The notes: generated by a model not told the origin, from the sequence alone. A DNA stretch of 64,000 nucleotides from Saprospiraceae bacterium (GCA_016787525.1 JAEUUP010000092.1:1-64000), one strand, 5' to 3'. Shown: positions 32,225 to 41,319, numbered from the stretch's first letter. Numbers and translations are program-made.

Positions 32225-33529
32225 ATGACTAACCAAACAATCGGTAAGTATCGCTGGATAATTTGCGCCTTACTCTTTTTTGCAACCACTGTAAATTATC
32301 TGGATAGAGCCGTCATAGGCTTGGTCAAAACCTATTTAGACACCGAATTTGGCTGGTCAAAAACCGATTATGCCAATGTAACGGTGGCTTTTCAAGCCTC
32401 TTATGCGCTGGCGATGATTTTTGCAGGACGCATCATTGACTGGCTTGGCACCAAAACAGGTTATGCCTTGGCATTAGCCACATGGAGTTTGGCAGCGATG
32501 GCGCATTTTTTAGTAGGTGTGGGCAACAATTTTGCCTTCGTCATGGCGCGCGTTGGCTTAGGCGTGACTGAGTCGGGTAATTTTCCAGCAGCTATAAAGA
32601 CTGTTTCTGAGTGGTTTCCTAAAAAAGAACGCGCTTTGGCAACAGGTATCTTCAATTCAGGAACAAACGTTGGAGCTATTGTCGCGCCTTTGATTGTACC
32701 TGCAATGGCAGAAACTTATGGTTGGCGCATGACCTTTTTGATATTAGGTGCAATTGGTTTGTCGTGGTTGGTATTTTGGTATAAATTCTATGAAACACCT
32801 AAAGACCACAAACAATTAACAAAAGCTGAGTTCGACTATATCCACAGCGACAAAGACGAAGAAGTCACAGCAGAATACGCTGCTGAAAAGGTGAGCTGGG
32901 TAGAATTACTCAAATTCCGTCAAACTTGGGCGTTTGCAATTGGTAAATTGATGACGGACGGTGTTTGGTGGTTTTATTTGTTCTGGCTACCCGATTTTTT
33001 GAAAGAACAATACAAATTGACAGGTACTGCGACCTCTTTGCCCATCGCTTTGGTCTATATCATCGCCACAGTCGGTAGCGTTTATGGTGGTTGGTTGCCT
33101 ATGAATTTCATCAAAAAGGGCTGGGAAGTATTCAAAGCACGCAAAACCTCTATGCTGATTTATGCAGCTTGTGCTGTACCAGTTGTATTTGCGCAAGTCA
33201 CAGGCGGCTACAATATGTGGTATGCTATTCTCATCATCGGTTTCGCTTGTGCCGCGCATCAGGCATGGAGTGCTAATATTTTTACAACTGTGAGCGATAT
33301 GTTCCCTAAAAAAACAGTCGGTTCGGTCACAGGTATTGGCGGCATGGCTGGCGGTTTAGGTGGTATCATCGTATCAAAAAGTGCGGGCTATTTGTTTGAC
33401 TACTACAAAGGTTTGGGTAGCATTGAAACAGGCTACTATATCATGTTCATCCTCTGCGGCTTACTCTATTTAGCTGCATGGGGCATTATGCACTTGTTGG
33501 TACCTCGCATGGAGAAAGTAAACGTTTAG
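32225..33529 (+). CDS. exuT: MFS hexuronate transporter
   Basis: The 434-residue protein has 12 predicted membrane helices. It begins IGKYRWIICALLFFATTVNYLDRAVIGLV and includes GWSKTDYANVTVAFQASYALAMIFAGRIIDWLGTKTGYALA, both typical of ExuT/GudP-type anion:cation symporters of the major facilitator superfamily. It should import glucuronate and/or galacturonate with protons. The cluster context (uxaB, uxaC, kdgK, eda) supports the substrate. It ends the uronate cluster at a strong terminator (33569). Confidence 0.88.
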   Translation: MTNQTIGKYRWIICALLFFATTVNYLDRAVIGLVKTYLDTEFGWSKTDYANVTVAFQASYALAMIFAGRIIDWLGTKTGYALALATWSLAAMAHFLVGVGNNFAFVMARVGLGVTESGNFPAAIKTVSEWFPKKERALATGIFNSGTNVGAIVAPLIVPAMAETYGWRMTFLILGAIGLSWLVFWYKFYETPKDHKQLTKAEFDYIHSDKDEEVTAEYAAEKVSWVELLKFRQTWAFAIGKLMTDGVWWFYLFWLPDFLKEQYKLTGTATSLPIALVYIIATVGSVYGGWLPMNFIKKGWEVFKARKTSMLIYAACAVPVVFAQVTGGYNMWYAILIIGFACAAHQAWSANIFTTVSDMFPKKTVGSVTGIGGMAGGLGGIIVSKSAGYLFDYYKGLGSIETGYYIMFILCGLLYLAAWGIMHLLVPRMEKVNV

Positions 33530-33566
33530 TTAGTTAAAGAACAATATATGGTTTTATTTGGTTAGG

Positions 33567-36449
33567 TTAAATCGCCGCATCTGTTGCAGATGTGGCGATT
33601 TTTTTTTGAAAAACCTTGCGCCAAAACCAAATACACGATACCAAAGCAGACAATACCACAAGCCAAAACAGTTTATGCGATTGAGACAATTGAACCTCCT
33701 CAACCGACCCAATAACCACCAACGAAGCCCAATAATTCGGCGCACGTCTTTCGGATTGGTCGGCATTCAAAAACAGGCGTTTGGCTTCCGCTAAAGCAAC
33801 GTCTTTTGGTTGTTTTTTGAGTAAATTATCATAAAAATTGTCTATAATTTCGTTGGTGTAAGCATCTTGTAAAGTCCACAAACTCATCACCAAACTGCGG
33901 CAACCTGCTTGTGCGAATGCACGCGATAAACTCATAATGCCTTCACCGCGTTGCAACGTGCCTGTACCTGTGTTGCAAGCACTCAAAACGGTCAATTCGT
34001 TGTTAGTCAATTCTAAATTTTGAGCATCAATGACCAACAAAGGGTCGAGACTGTCTTTTTCGTTCACGAATTGCAAAGCCGATTTCATTGGTTCTTTGTC
34101 GTCAACAGTGCCGTGCATGGAGAGATGAAGGATTTTATAATCGTTGGCTTTTTCTAAAAAAATGCTGCGTAATGTCTTATTTTTTGTTTGTGTGAACGCA
34201 TCGCCACCGAGTTTTTTTTGCAATTGTTGAACTTCCGACTCCGCAAACGGCAATTTACTGAGGGGGGTATTTTGATAATTAATGCCAAAACCACCGAAAT
34301 TGGTTTTGGTAAAAAACGACCAATTATTTTTTACTACCGTTGGACTCAATAATTGATTGGACAGAATATAACTCACCGCATAGTGTTTCAAAACATAAGC
34401 CACATCGCGCCGCTTCATGTCGGTTGTCGGTTGTTCCGTCAAAGCATCAAAAGGAATATAATTCAAGATGCCGTCGGGTACAATCCGCAAACGGGTGATA
34501 TGTCCATCAGCATTAAAATCATCAATTGGTTTTCTTAAAAGCCAATTGTAGAGTGCATAACTTGTTGTTGCACAGCGATTTAAAATAGCTGCATCGGGCG
34601 AAGGGTTTTTAATATTTTGTAAAAAAACTTGAATAGAATCTCTAAAACCCAAAGGCAAAACCGCCGCATCTGTTTGCGATAGCGACAACAAAGTCAAAGG
34701 ATAAACCGCCGCTTTGTTTTTTGTAATCGCAAAAATAAACAGCTGATTGTCGCCCATAAAATACTCCAGAAACAACATATCCGACGGCAAGTTTTTTTGA
34801 ATATCGGCTATCGCCAAAGAGCGAATCGGGGCATATTTTTGTACAAAATATTCAGGTTCAGCGCGTTCCAATTCTTTTATCAATGCTTCTAATTCCGTTT
34901 TAGTGCGTTGAATCGAGTCTTGCCAAATCCCACGCAAAGAATCATTGGCATCAAAACGTTGTTTTTGATAGTAACTGATGCGTTCTTTTAATGCTTTTTC
35001 ATGCGCTGATACTGAGGGGGCGAGTTTCAAAGACAGTTTTGCGTTCACATCTTGCAAAGCTTCGCGGAGAACAACTGCTTTGTTGCGCTCGCAAAAATCG
35101 AGGGCGGCGGCGGTGTCTCCGATTGTCAAAGCTGCTTCGATAGCGTTTTCATATATCGGTAAAGCCTCTTTTGAGAGGTTGAATTTTGAGCCATCTTCTT
35201 TGAAAGAGGTGCGTAAATTGGTCATTAATGTGTCCAATTGACGGAAATAATGCAGGGCAACATCTGTTTTTTTGTCTGCCAAATAACATCGTGCGATGCC
35301 ATTTAAAGCAATTAAACATTTATCGGTTACTGTTGTGATGCTCGATACTGAGGGGGGGAAATTGGGTACAGCAATATCCAAGGCTCTTTGAAAATTGGAC
35401 ATTGCATCACTTGTTTTACCCATCAGCAACAGCACTTCACCTGCACTCGCATAAGCACTTGATAAATAACGATGTGTTGGGAAAGGTTTTAGTATTGCAA
35501 TGGCTTTTTGTTGGCTTTTTAAGGCTTCGTTGTATTTTTTTTGAGATAAAAAAAGGTCGCCTATCTCGTTGTAAACATTGCCAATTGGCAATGTGCCATC
35601 GCCTATTTTTGATTTTTTATAAAAAACTAAGGCTTGTTGTAGGCAAAAATGTGCTGAATCGTACTGTTTTTGAGCGCGGTAACTTGTGTTCATATTGGTG
35701 TAACAACTGGCGATTTCAGAATTGAAAAAGTCTTTATTAGAGCTTGTTATGGAGTCCATAAAAATATGGAGTGCTTGAAAATTATGAGCAATAGAAGCCT
35801 TATGTTGCTCTTTTGATAAATAGACATTGGCAAGTCTTTTATAATATTGACTCAATAAATTGGCTTGGTCGCGTCCACTTTTTAATATATTGGGATATGC
35901 TTGGTCATAATAAATGATGCTTTGGTCATAATCGCTGAGATAATCTGAAATATCGCCAAGTTCTATATATTCTTTGGCAAGCATGAAGGTGTTATGACCT
36001 GATTCACTGATTTTAATTGCTTGTTCGATATGTTTCAATGCTGTTTCGTAATGCCCCAAATACTTGTGTGTTGCGCCAAGCATAAATTGGCTGCGTGCTA
36101 AGTCATTGTTGGCAGGGTCTTTAAACAGTTGTTTCTGGCGAATCGCAAAAGCATTTTCAAAACAGACCAGTGCTTTTGTATAATTTGCTTTTTGGTCATA
36201 ATAGAATCGCCCGAGGTCATGCCACAAATCAGCTGCCGTAAGTGATGGTTCTTTTAATTTAAGTGCAGATTCTAATTCTTGTAAACTTTGTTCTGTTTGG
36301 TTGGGATGTGTTTCAAATAGCGCAAGAGCGTTGTCGTATTGTTCGTACAATGCGTCAACAGGGTCAACCGTCGTTTGTGAATGGACGAACCAAACAAAAA
36401 CGAGGCTCAAAATGAAAATACTGAGGGGGTGTCTAAAAAGAGATTTCAT
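33567..36449 (-). CDS. Membrane-anchored TPR-CHAT protease (cassette A)
   Basis: This 960-residue protein has an N-terminal signal or anchor segment (FRHPLSIFILSLVFVWFVHSQ), roughly ten tetratricopeptide repeats to about residue 450, a coiled linker, and a C-terminal CHAT domain (about 600-900) followed by a membrane helix (LFWLVVLSALVSCIWFW) and a basic tail. CHAT is a caspase-like protease fold. Catalytic His779 lies in LHLSMHGTVDD and Cys825 in LSACNTGTG, so the site looks intact. The protease faces the periplasm if the first segment is cleaved. The gene has its own -7 box and lies next to the subtilase gene. Its paralogue at 53332 has the same plan. The last codons overlap the exuT terminator stem. 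Four 10-mers are inside. Confidence 0.88.
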   Translation of the reverse strand: MKSLFRHPLSIFILSLVFVWFVHSQTTVDPVDALYEQYDNALALFETHPNQTEQSLQELESALKLKEPSLTAADLWHDLGRFYYDQKANYTKALVCFENAFAIRQKQLFKDPANNDLARSQFMLGATHKYLGHYETALKHIEQAIKISESGHNTFMLAKEYIELGDISDYLSDYDQSIIYYDQAYPNILKSGRDQANLLSQYYKRLANVYLSKEQHKASIAHNFQALHIFMDSITSSNKDFFNSEIASCYTNMNTSYRAQKQYDSAHFCLQQALVFYKKSKIGDGTLPIGNVYNEIGDLFLSQKKYNEALKSQQKAIAILKPFPTHRYLSSAYASAGEVLLLMGKTSDAMSNFQRALDIAVPNFPPSVSSITTVTDKCLIALNGIARCYLADKKTDVALHYFRQLDTLMTNLRTSFKEDGSKFNLSKEALPIYENAIEAALTIGDTAAALDFCERNKAVVLREALQDVNAKLSLKLAPSVSAHEKALKERISYYQKQRFDANDSLRGIWQDSIQRTKTELEALIKELERAEPEYFVQKYAPIRSLAIADIQKNLPSDMLFLEYFMGDNQLFIFAITKNKAAVYPLTLLSLSQTDAAVLPLGFRDSIQVFLQNIKNPSPDAAILNRCATTSYALYNWLLRKPIDDFNADGHITRLRIVPDGILNYIPFDALTEQPTTDMKRRDVAYVLKHYAVSYILSNQLLSPTVVKNNWSFFTKTNFGGFGINYQNTPLSKLPFAESEVQQLQKKLGGDAFTQTKNKTLRSIFLEKANDYKILHLSMHGTVDDKEPMKSALQFVNEKDSLDPLLVIDAQNLELTNNELTVLSACNTGTGTLQRGEGIMSLSRAFAQAGCRSLVMSLWTLQDAYTNEIIDNFYDNLLKKQPKDVALAEAKRLFLNADQSERRAPNYWASLVVIGSVEEVQLSQSHKLFWLVVLSALVSCIWFWRKVFQKKIATSATDAAI
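33569..33607 (+). terminator. exuT terminator overlapping the CHAT gene 3' end
   Basis: The arms at 33569-33583 and 33587-33601 pair with one G-U, around loop TTG, followed by a T-run to 33607. The left arm begins inside the stop codon of the opposing CHAT gene, whose last residues (ATDAAI) are encoded by the stem. Confidence 0.85.
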
Positions 36450-36462
36450 TCTGTTTTTTATT

Positions 36463-36470
36463 CAAAAGTA
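36463..36470 (-). promoter_or_regulatory. Candidate -7 box for the cassette A CHAT gene
   Basis: The minus strand reads TACTTTTG, matching TAnnTTTG, 13 bases upstream of the ATG. If real, the CHAT gene is transcribed by the housekeeping sigma factor and not only by the ECF factor. Confidence 0.4.
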
Positions 36471-36513
36471 AAACTTTTAAATAGAAACAGTCGAAAAAAG
36501 CGATAACAGCGTA

Positions 36514-36547
36514 TATGTTCGGGGAATTTTTAAAACTCCCCGAACAT
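36514..36547 (-). terminator. Hairpin after the cassette A subtilase gene
   Basis: ATGTTCGGGGAATTTTT pairs with AAAACTCCCCGAACAT with one mismatch. It lies directly downstream of the subtilase stop (36553) and upstream of the CHAT gene, separating the two units. Confidence 0.65.
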
Positions 36548-36552
36548 AATAC

Positions 36553-37869
36553 TCATCGAGGGCAAGTCGGAAACTTTGTGCGTGTATTCGGCACATTAAT
36601 AACTGCACCCGTTTTACAATAAGATGAAAAAACACTAACAGGTATTGCGCCATTCAAAATGCCGCATTTAAGCGTTTTATAGTTGCGAACCGTTAATTTT
36701 GACCGCAAAACGGCAGCCATACCCGTTACAATGGGCGTTGCATAAGACGTGCCATCGCCCCATCTAAATGTGCCACCTTCGCGCCAAGTGAGTTGAGCAA
36801 CAGAAATACGGACACCAGGCGCAAATACATCAACAGAGCCTTTTCCATAATTTGAAAATTCAGCTTTACCATCAGCGCATTTTGCTGCACCTACCACGAT
36901 TTGATTGTCCGATTGAGCGCAAGCGGGATAGACCGTATTGGCTACTTCGTCAATATTTCTACCGTCATTACCTGCCGCAGTGACAACGAGAATGTTTCTA
37001 CTTGCTGCATTTTTTAGGGCTAATTGGATGGGCGTTTCTTTGCCATAAGCTGATTTATCGGGCGAAACAATACTGACATTGATGATGTCCGCATTTTTTT
37101 CAATGGCATGGTCAATGCCGCGAATGAGGTTAAAAAGGTTGCCTTTACCTTCATTATCAAGGACTTTTATAGGTATAATTTTACAATTTCCAGCTCCAGC
37201 CGTCCCTTTGAAAGTCCTAACAATGATACTCGCAACAGCCGTACCGTGCCCATGTTTGTCATTGACCCAATTACTCATTGAGAAACTACGACTACTTGCC
37301 GCATCCACAAAAGCACTCAAATAAGGGTGCGAAAAAACAGGAGTCGGACTTTCATTGCATTCGAGTCCTGTATCCAAAATAGCGACTCTAACGCTTGAAG
37401 TACCTATATCTGTCGCATTAAATTGAAAATCAGAAGGCGTTCTACAAGTTGTCGCTAACGGCGGATTAGCAGGTTGTTGACCTGCACTTTGGAGATTGAA
37501 TCCACCTTCGGGTGTTTGCGTAGGCACATTTATTTCGACAAGCGCACCGCCGCCAACACTCGTCGTGCCACCCCGAACCTTTTCAACGGCATCACTCGCT
37601 TCTGAAATCGAATAAGAAGCACTTGGTATGCCCGTGCTACCCGCAGGACCTCTTTTGCGCCATACCCGCGCTTTTGTTATGGGCGTTGTGACACCTAAAT
37701 CAATGGCATTCAGTTCCACCTTGAGTCGTTCAATAGCTGTTGGCGTGACACTGCTATTAAAAACGAGTATCAAATCATAACTACCTGCGGACGGCATTTC
37801 GATGAATTGCGCTTGACTATTTGAGAAAAAAGATAAAAATATGAAGGCGACTAAAAGGAGTTTCTTCAT
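36553..37869 (-). CDS. Secreted subtilisin-family (S8) serine protease (cassette A)
   Basis: The ATG at 37869 (MKKLLLVAFIFLSFF, ending SQAQ) gives a clear signal peptide; the frame extends upstream but through a 10-mer and the end of the lectin gene. The 438-residue protein has an I9-like propeptide region (about 25-90) and a peptidase domain with Asp166 (AILDTGLE), His208 (GHGTAVAS) and Ser375 (GDGTSYATP). The C-terminus has several Cys and no type IX sorting domain. It starts 46 bases after the ricin-lectin gene, so the two are likely one transcript driven by the ECF-type promoters at 39053 and 39150. The paralogue is at 57216. Confidence 0.88.
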   Translation of the reverse strand: MKKLLLVAFIFLSFFSNSQAQFIEMPSAGSYDLILVFNSSVTPTAIERLKVELNAIDLGVTTPITKARVWRKRGPAGSTGIPSASYSISEASDAVEKVRGGTTSVGGGALVEINVPTQTPEGGFNLQSAGQQPANPPLATTCRTPSDFQFNATDIGTSSVRVAILDTGLECNESPTPVFSHPYLSAFVDAASSRSFSMSNWVNDKHGHGTAVASIIVRTFKGTAGAGNCKIIPIKVLDNEGKGNLFNLIRGIDHAIEKNADIINVSIVSPDKSAYGKETPIQLALKNAASRNILVVTAAGNDGRNIDEVANTVYPACAQSDNQIVVGAAKCADGKAEFSNYGKGSVDVFAPGVRISVAQLTWREGGTFRWGDGTSYATPIVTGMAAVLRSKLTVRNYKTLKCGILNGAIPVSVFSSYCKTGAVINVPNTRTKFPTCPR

Positions 37870-37915
37870 TGTTTTTGAAAATTTAAGTGAAAAATAGGCT
37901 TTTATACTGAGGGGG

Positions 37916-39004
37916 TTAGTTTTTATCCACATCAAAATGCACCCTAAAAATATGGTCGCGCCTGTTTGACCCTATATAAGGTCCTGCTATCAATGGTCCA
38001 TCTTTTCGAGAAAAACTGCGCCTTTCTTTCAATATTAAGGCAGATCTGATATACAAAGATTGCTCTTCCGTCCTATTCATACCCGCACCTGGAGAATAAT
38101 CGGAACATAAGTCGCAAGACTTATGATGCGTATTAATCGTTGTAAATACCTTCAAAACAAAGGTTCTTGAACGCAATGCGGCATCGGGCGAAGCAGGTCC
38201 TTCAAGCAAATAGATGGGGTTAATGAGGAAATAAACAGTTTTATTGACATTATTAATCGTATTGTAATCGGTCAAAGTAGCGTAATTCGTTATCGCTGTC
38301 GGGGGTTGATTTTTGCCCATATTAGCCCAGTTCATCATTGTACCATTATTGGGGAGATTTTGTGGGTCTTTGACACCTGCACTACCGTCGCCATTTGCTG
38401 TCCACAACTCGACACGCACCGAGCCATAAGCGCGGCTGCAATCGTTGTTGTGCAGTCCATCTAAGGAAATACCTTTGAGCGTCAATTTTATTTCGGCTTG
38501 AAAATACCAAAGAGTCACTTCGCCAATCTTCGAAGGGTCATTGGAACTGATATTGATGACCGTTCCATTCCGAATGCCACCGTTTGGGGAAATTTGTAAG
38601 ATATTATTGGTCGCAGCATTCGTCACGATATAGCCTTGTCCTTTTTCGGTGTAAGGACCAGAAGGTGTCAAAATCCACCGCTGTTTATTGTCATCATTGG
38701 ATGCCCAAAGCCGCCCATCTCCAGTCCGTGAAACATCAATATTGCCGTCTATCACCTTATCACTTGCGACACACGTTATTTTGTGCTTCCCGCCACCCAT
38801 GTCCTCAACGCGCCATTTTTGATTGGGACTGTTCGAGACATAGTCCCATACTTGAAGTTTACAACCGTTGTTTCTAACATTGCCTCTATCGGCATCCAAA
38901 ACCTTAGAATAATTCGTATTCATCACAAAATTACCATTGAGGGCAGAGAGTTTAGGTGCGACAAAACCAATCATTAGAATGATTGATAAACCAATCTTTT
39001 TCAT
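37916..39004 (-). CDS. Secreted ricin-type beta-trefoil lectin protein (cassette A)
   Basis: The protein has 362 residues, with signal peptide MKKIGLSIILMIGFVAPKLSA. Residues 22-165 form a ricin B-like beta-trefoil: repeats with SKVLDADRGN, CKLQVWDYVSNSPNQKW, DKVIDGN, DNKQRWIL and NNILQISP show the QxW pattern. The C-terminal half (KLTLKGISLDGLHNNDCSRAYGSVRVELWT onward) is a separate beta-rich domain of unknown type with several Cys. It probably binds carbohydrate at the surface. Two cassette A ECF-type promoters lie 49 and 146 bases upstream. Confidence 0.82.
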   Translation of the reverse strand: MKKIGLSIILMIGFVAPKLSALNGNFVMNTNYSKVLDADRGNVRNNGCKLQVWDYVSNSPNQKWRVEDMGGGKHKITCVASDKVIDGNIDVSRTGDGRLWASNDDNKQRWILTPSGPYTEKGQGYIVTNAATNNILQISPNGGIRNGTVINISSNDPSKIGEVTLWYFQAEIKLTLKGISLDGLHNNDCSRAYGSVRVELWTANGDGSAGVKDPQNLPNNGTMMNWANMGKNQPPTAITNYATLTDYNTINNVNKTVYFLINPIYLLEGPASPDAALRSRTFVLKVFTTINTHHKSCDLCSDYSPGAGMNRTEEQSLYIRSALILKERRSFSRKDGPLIAGPYIGSNRRDHIFRVHFDVDKN

Positions 39005-39052
39005 TTCTATTTGATTTTAAAAAGTGACAATTTTTTGTTTTCTTGATTTCTA

Positions 39053-39079
39053 AATGCAAGTTATGGGGGAAAGTGAGCG
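39053..39079 (-). promoter_or_regulatory. Cassette A ECF-type promoter, copy a
   Basis: On the minus strand CGCTCAC (39079-39073), then 15 bases, then GCATT (39057-39053). It is 49 bases upstream of the lectin ATG. Same spacing as copies b, c and d and the plus-strand copy at 41320. Confidence 0.7.
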
Positions 39080-39149
39080 ATTGGTGTTTATTTTTCAAAT
39101 ATTTTTTATGTTAGAGACCCCTCAGTATTTTTTCGCTCTTTGCCTTTAT

Positions 39150-39176
39150 AATGCAGGAGTGAGTGAGAAGTAAGCG
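39150..39176 (-). promoter_or_regulatory. Cassette A ECF-type promoter, copy b
   Basis: On the minus strand CGCTTAC, 15 bases, GCATT followed by ATAA. One base of the -35 element differs from the other copies. It lies about 100 bases upstream of copy a. Confidence 0.65.
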
Positions 39177-39257
39177 TTTTTGAAAAACATTTAAAAAAAG
39201 CGTGTAAAGACAATCACCCTTACACGCTCTATATCAACTATTTATCTCTATAATTTC

Positions 39258-40130
39258 TCAACGATTCCAAGTCCGCGTCCGCAAAGCACCTGTATAGCGA
39301 ATCAAAGGATTACCGCGTTCATTAACGATATTTTGTTCAACAGTCGGCATAACAAGCGCGACGCGAAGAACTTGTAAATCCCAATTATCATACATATCAA
39401 AAGGATTTCCAGCGCGTGGTGAACCGTCGTGACGAATTGTAATACTTTTGATGTCTGCAACCGATGCAACCACTTTATTGATTGTAACCGCCTTTGTTAT
39501 CATCGAATTTTGACCAAAACCACCGCCCAAACTGTATTCAGGAGAACTTGTTCCGTCCGTATAATTCACGGTCATAAAAGCATTATTGCCACCGCGTAAA
39601 TCGTCAGAACCTGTTGTCAAATAAACTTTTACGCTTGAAGTTGTTGGCGGCGGTGTTGAACCTGTGGGGATAAAAACACGATTCCGCAATTGACCACTAA
39701 AACGCACCAAAGGATTGTCCGATGTATTAATGAATTTTTCTTCTTGACCGCGAATAACAAAGGTAACAGTCAGTGCCTGCAAGTCCCAATTGTCATAGGT
39801 GTCGAAAGGTTGTCCTGCTCGTGGCGAACCGTTGTGACGAATAGCAATGTTTTTGACTTGACTCAAATCGGTTACATCTACATTCAAAGTAATATTTTTG
39901 TTAATTCTTGAATTGTTTGCAAAGCCACCACCCAAATTATATTCAGGTGAAGTTGTGCCATTTATAAAATTGACCGTGATATAGGCATTGTTGCCACCGC
40001 GTAAATCGTCGCCACCTGTTGTCAAATAAACTTTCATAACTGAACCCGCTTGAGCGATATGAAGGCTTGAGAAAAAGCCTAAAACGATGAATAAAACAGT
40101 TTTGATCGAAGAAATTTGAAGACTTTTCAT
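39258..40130 (-). CDS. Secreted protein with two tandem PLAT/LH2-like repeats (cassette A)
   Basis: The 290-residue protein has a signal peptide (KTVLFIVLGFFSSLHIAQA) and two repeats of about 110 residues joined by a Pro/Thr linker (TGSTPPPTTSS). Each repeat has VKVYLTTG.DDLRGGNNA, SPEY.LGGGF, IRH.GSPRAG.PFD.YDNWDLQ and ends near NPL.R..G.LR.R. The DDLRGG and YDNWDL features recall PLAT/LH2-type beta sandwiches that bind lipids, glycans or proteins, but the family match is tentative. Internal similarity shows a recent domain duplication. It lies downstream of the Cys-rich gene and has no ECF-type promoter of its own. Confidence 0.7.
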   Translation of the reverse strand: MKSLQISSIKTVLFIVLGFFSSLHIAQAGSVMKVYLTTGGDDLRGGNNAYITVNFINGTTSPEYNLGGGFANNSRINKNITLNVDVTDLSQVKNIAIRHNGSPRAGQPFDTYDNWDLQALTVTFVIRGQEEKFINTSDNPLVRFSGQLRNRVFIPTGSTPPPTTSSVKVYLTTGSDDLRGGNNAFMTVNYTDGTSSPEYSLGGGFGQNSMITKAVTINKVVASVADIKSITIRHDGSPRAGNPFDMYDNWDLQVLRVALVMPTVEQNIVNERGNPLIRYTGALRTRTWNR

Positions 40131-40157
40131 GATAAATTGATATTAAAATTGTTTTTT

Positions 40158-40241
40158 GCCTACTCTCTGCGCTTTTCGGCTACTGCGTCTTACTCTGTTT
40201 TTTGGTGAGGGGTTTTCAGATACCCCCCTCAGTATTTTTTG
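40158..40241 (-). repeat. Leader repeat upstream of the PLAT-like gene, copy 1
   Basis: About 82 bases are nearly the same as 40719-40801 (roughly 85-90 percent by eye). In gene direction the element runs from a 10-mer copy through TATCTGAAAACCCCTCACC to GCGCAGAGAGTA. TGAGGGG and CCCCTCA can form a small hairpin. Each copy ends about 30 bases before a start codon, which suggests a shared untranslated leader. Confidence 0.7.
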
Positions 40242-40262
40242 GTTTTTTGAGTTATACAGAAC

Positions 40263-40685
40263 TTAATTAACGGTGAAATAAAAAGTGCAAGGCGCACATT
40301 TATTGCCATTACAAATCGGTGTGATTGTCAAATTATATCCACCAGCCACAGCAAAACTTGTTGACCAAATCATCGTTGTTGTTGATGTGTTTGAAAGAAT
40401 CGTTCCGTCCGCTTTTTTCAACAACAAAAGGTATTTTGGCGCACATCCACCCGAACAGGTAAAACTGTTAGTCAATTTGATAACTTGGCTTTTTATCAAA
40501 CTAAATTGATGTCCACAGCGAACCGTTGTTTTTGTGTCACCGATATATGCGATTGTTGGTGACCACCCTGTTGTGCTGCATCCGCAAGAAGTAGTGGGTA
40601 AGTAAGTGGGCGTTGTCAAATCAACTTGTGCTTTTAAATTAATACATAACATGCTCAATAATAGACTAAAGAATACTGTTTTCAT
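40263..40685 (-). CDS. Small Cys-rich secreted protein (cassette A)
   Basis: The 140-residue protein has a signal peptide (MKTVFFSLLLSMLCINLKAQ). The mature part has eight Cys in the pattern CGC, C, CSGGC, C, CAPC, suggesting disulfide bonds and extracytoplasmic location. No family is recognised. It is the first gene of the minus-strand units of cassette A, next to two ECF-type promoters (40907, 41023), so it should be strongly controlled by the adjacent sigma factor. Confidence 0.65.
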   Translation of the reverse strand: MKTVFFSLLLSMLCINLKAQVDLTTPTYLPTTSCGCSTTGWSPTIAYIGDTKTTVRCGHQFSLIKSQVIKLTNSFTCSGGCAPKYLLLLKKADGTILSNTSTTTMIWSTSFAVAGGYNLTITPICNGNKCAPCTFYFTVN

Positions 40686-40718
40686 TTTTTTAAGAATTTA
40701 TAAGTGGCGAAATAATTT

Positions 40719-40801
40719 GCTTACTCTCTGCGCTTTTCAGCTTCTGCGTCCTACTCTTTTTTTGTTGAGGGTTTTCGGATACCCCCTCAGTATTTCTTGA
40801 A
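40719..40801 (-). repeat. Leader repeat upstream of the Cys-rich gene, copy 2
   Basis: This is the second copy of the leader repeat at 40158-40241, with scattered substitutions and three short deletions. It ends 34 bases before the start codon and contains a 10-mer (40783-40792). Confidence 0.7.
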
Positions 40802-40906
40802 ATTTTGAACAAATAATACCCATTTTTGAATTTGAAGTGAGGGATACATCGTGTATGTCAGCCTTCGTTAATCGTTAATCGGTGTTCTTTGTTCTCATGT
40901 CTTAAT

Positions 40907-40933
40907 AATGCAAGTCCGATTCAGAAGTGAGCG
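40907..40933 (-). promoter_or_regulatory. Cassette A ECF-type promoter, copy c
   Basis: On the minus strand CGCTCAC (40933-40927), 15 bases, GCATT (40911-40907). An A-tract lies just upstream of the -35 element. Confidence 0.7.
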
Positions 40934-41022
40934 AAAATTTTTTATTTTTTTTTCGCTTAAAAACGTTTGTCAAAACCTTTGTTTTTCGTTCGTTTTTTGT
41001 GTGTTTCGGAACTTGTCTTATA

Positions 41023-41049
41023 AATGCGAGGAGAAAGCAGAAGTGAGTG
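41023..41049 (-). promoter_or_regulatory. Cassette A ECF-type promoter, copy d
   Basis: On the minus strand CACTCAC, 15 bases, GCATT followed by TATAA. The first base of the -35 block differs from copies a and c. Confidence 0.65.
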
Positions 41050-41132
41050 GCGAGGTGAGTTTTTTTAAAAAATTATTTATCACTGTAAAACATGCAGTCA
41101 TTACGTGACAAAAAAACTGTATGTTGCGTAGT

Positions 41133-41210
41133 GTTACAAACATGTGGTCGCTAACGCGCCATAGAGCAGTATCATTCAAAATGTCGCGTTAGCGACTACA
41201 TATTTGTAAC
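41133..41210. repeat. 26-bp imperfect inverted repeat
   Basis: GTTACAAACATGTGGTCGCT continuing to AACGCG (41133-41158) pairs with 41185-41210 with two mismatches; the loop is 26 bases. The word ACATATTTGTA in the right arm recurs, in variants, in the composite hairpins at 56353-56548 and 56904-57083, suggesting one family of palindromic repeats. The rest of 41050-41319 shows nothing else recognisable. Confidence 0.7.
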
Positions 41211-41319
41211 AAACCAATAAAATAGATTTCCTTTGTCGCGTAGTGACGACACGGTTTTTTGAGTATTTTCAATCTTTACCGAGTAAATATTATTTTTGTT
41301 AAAAAAAAGTTAACACAAC

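Noticed and set aside
41133-41210. Inverted repeat before the sigma gene as an operator
   Set aside because: It is 26 bp per arm with a 26-base loop and shares words with palindromes elsewhere, so it looks like a repeat element and not a regulator site.
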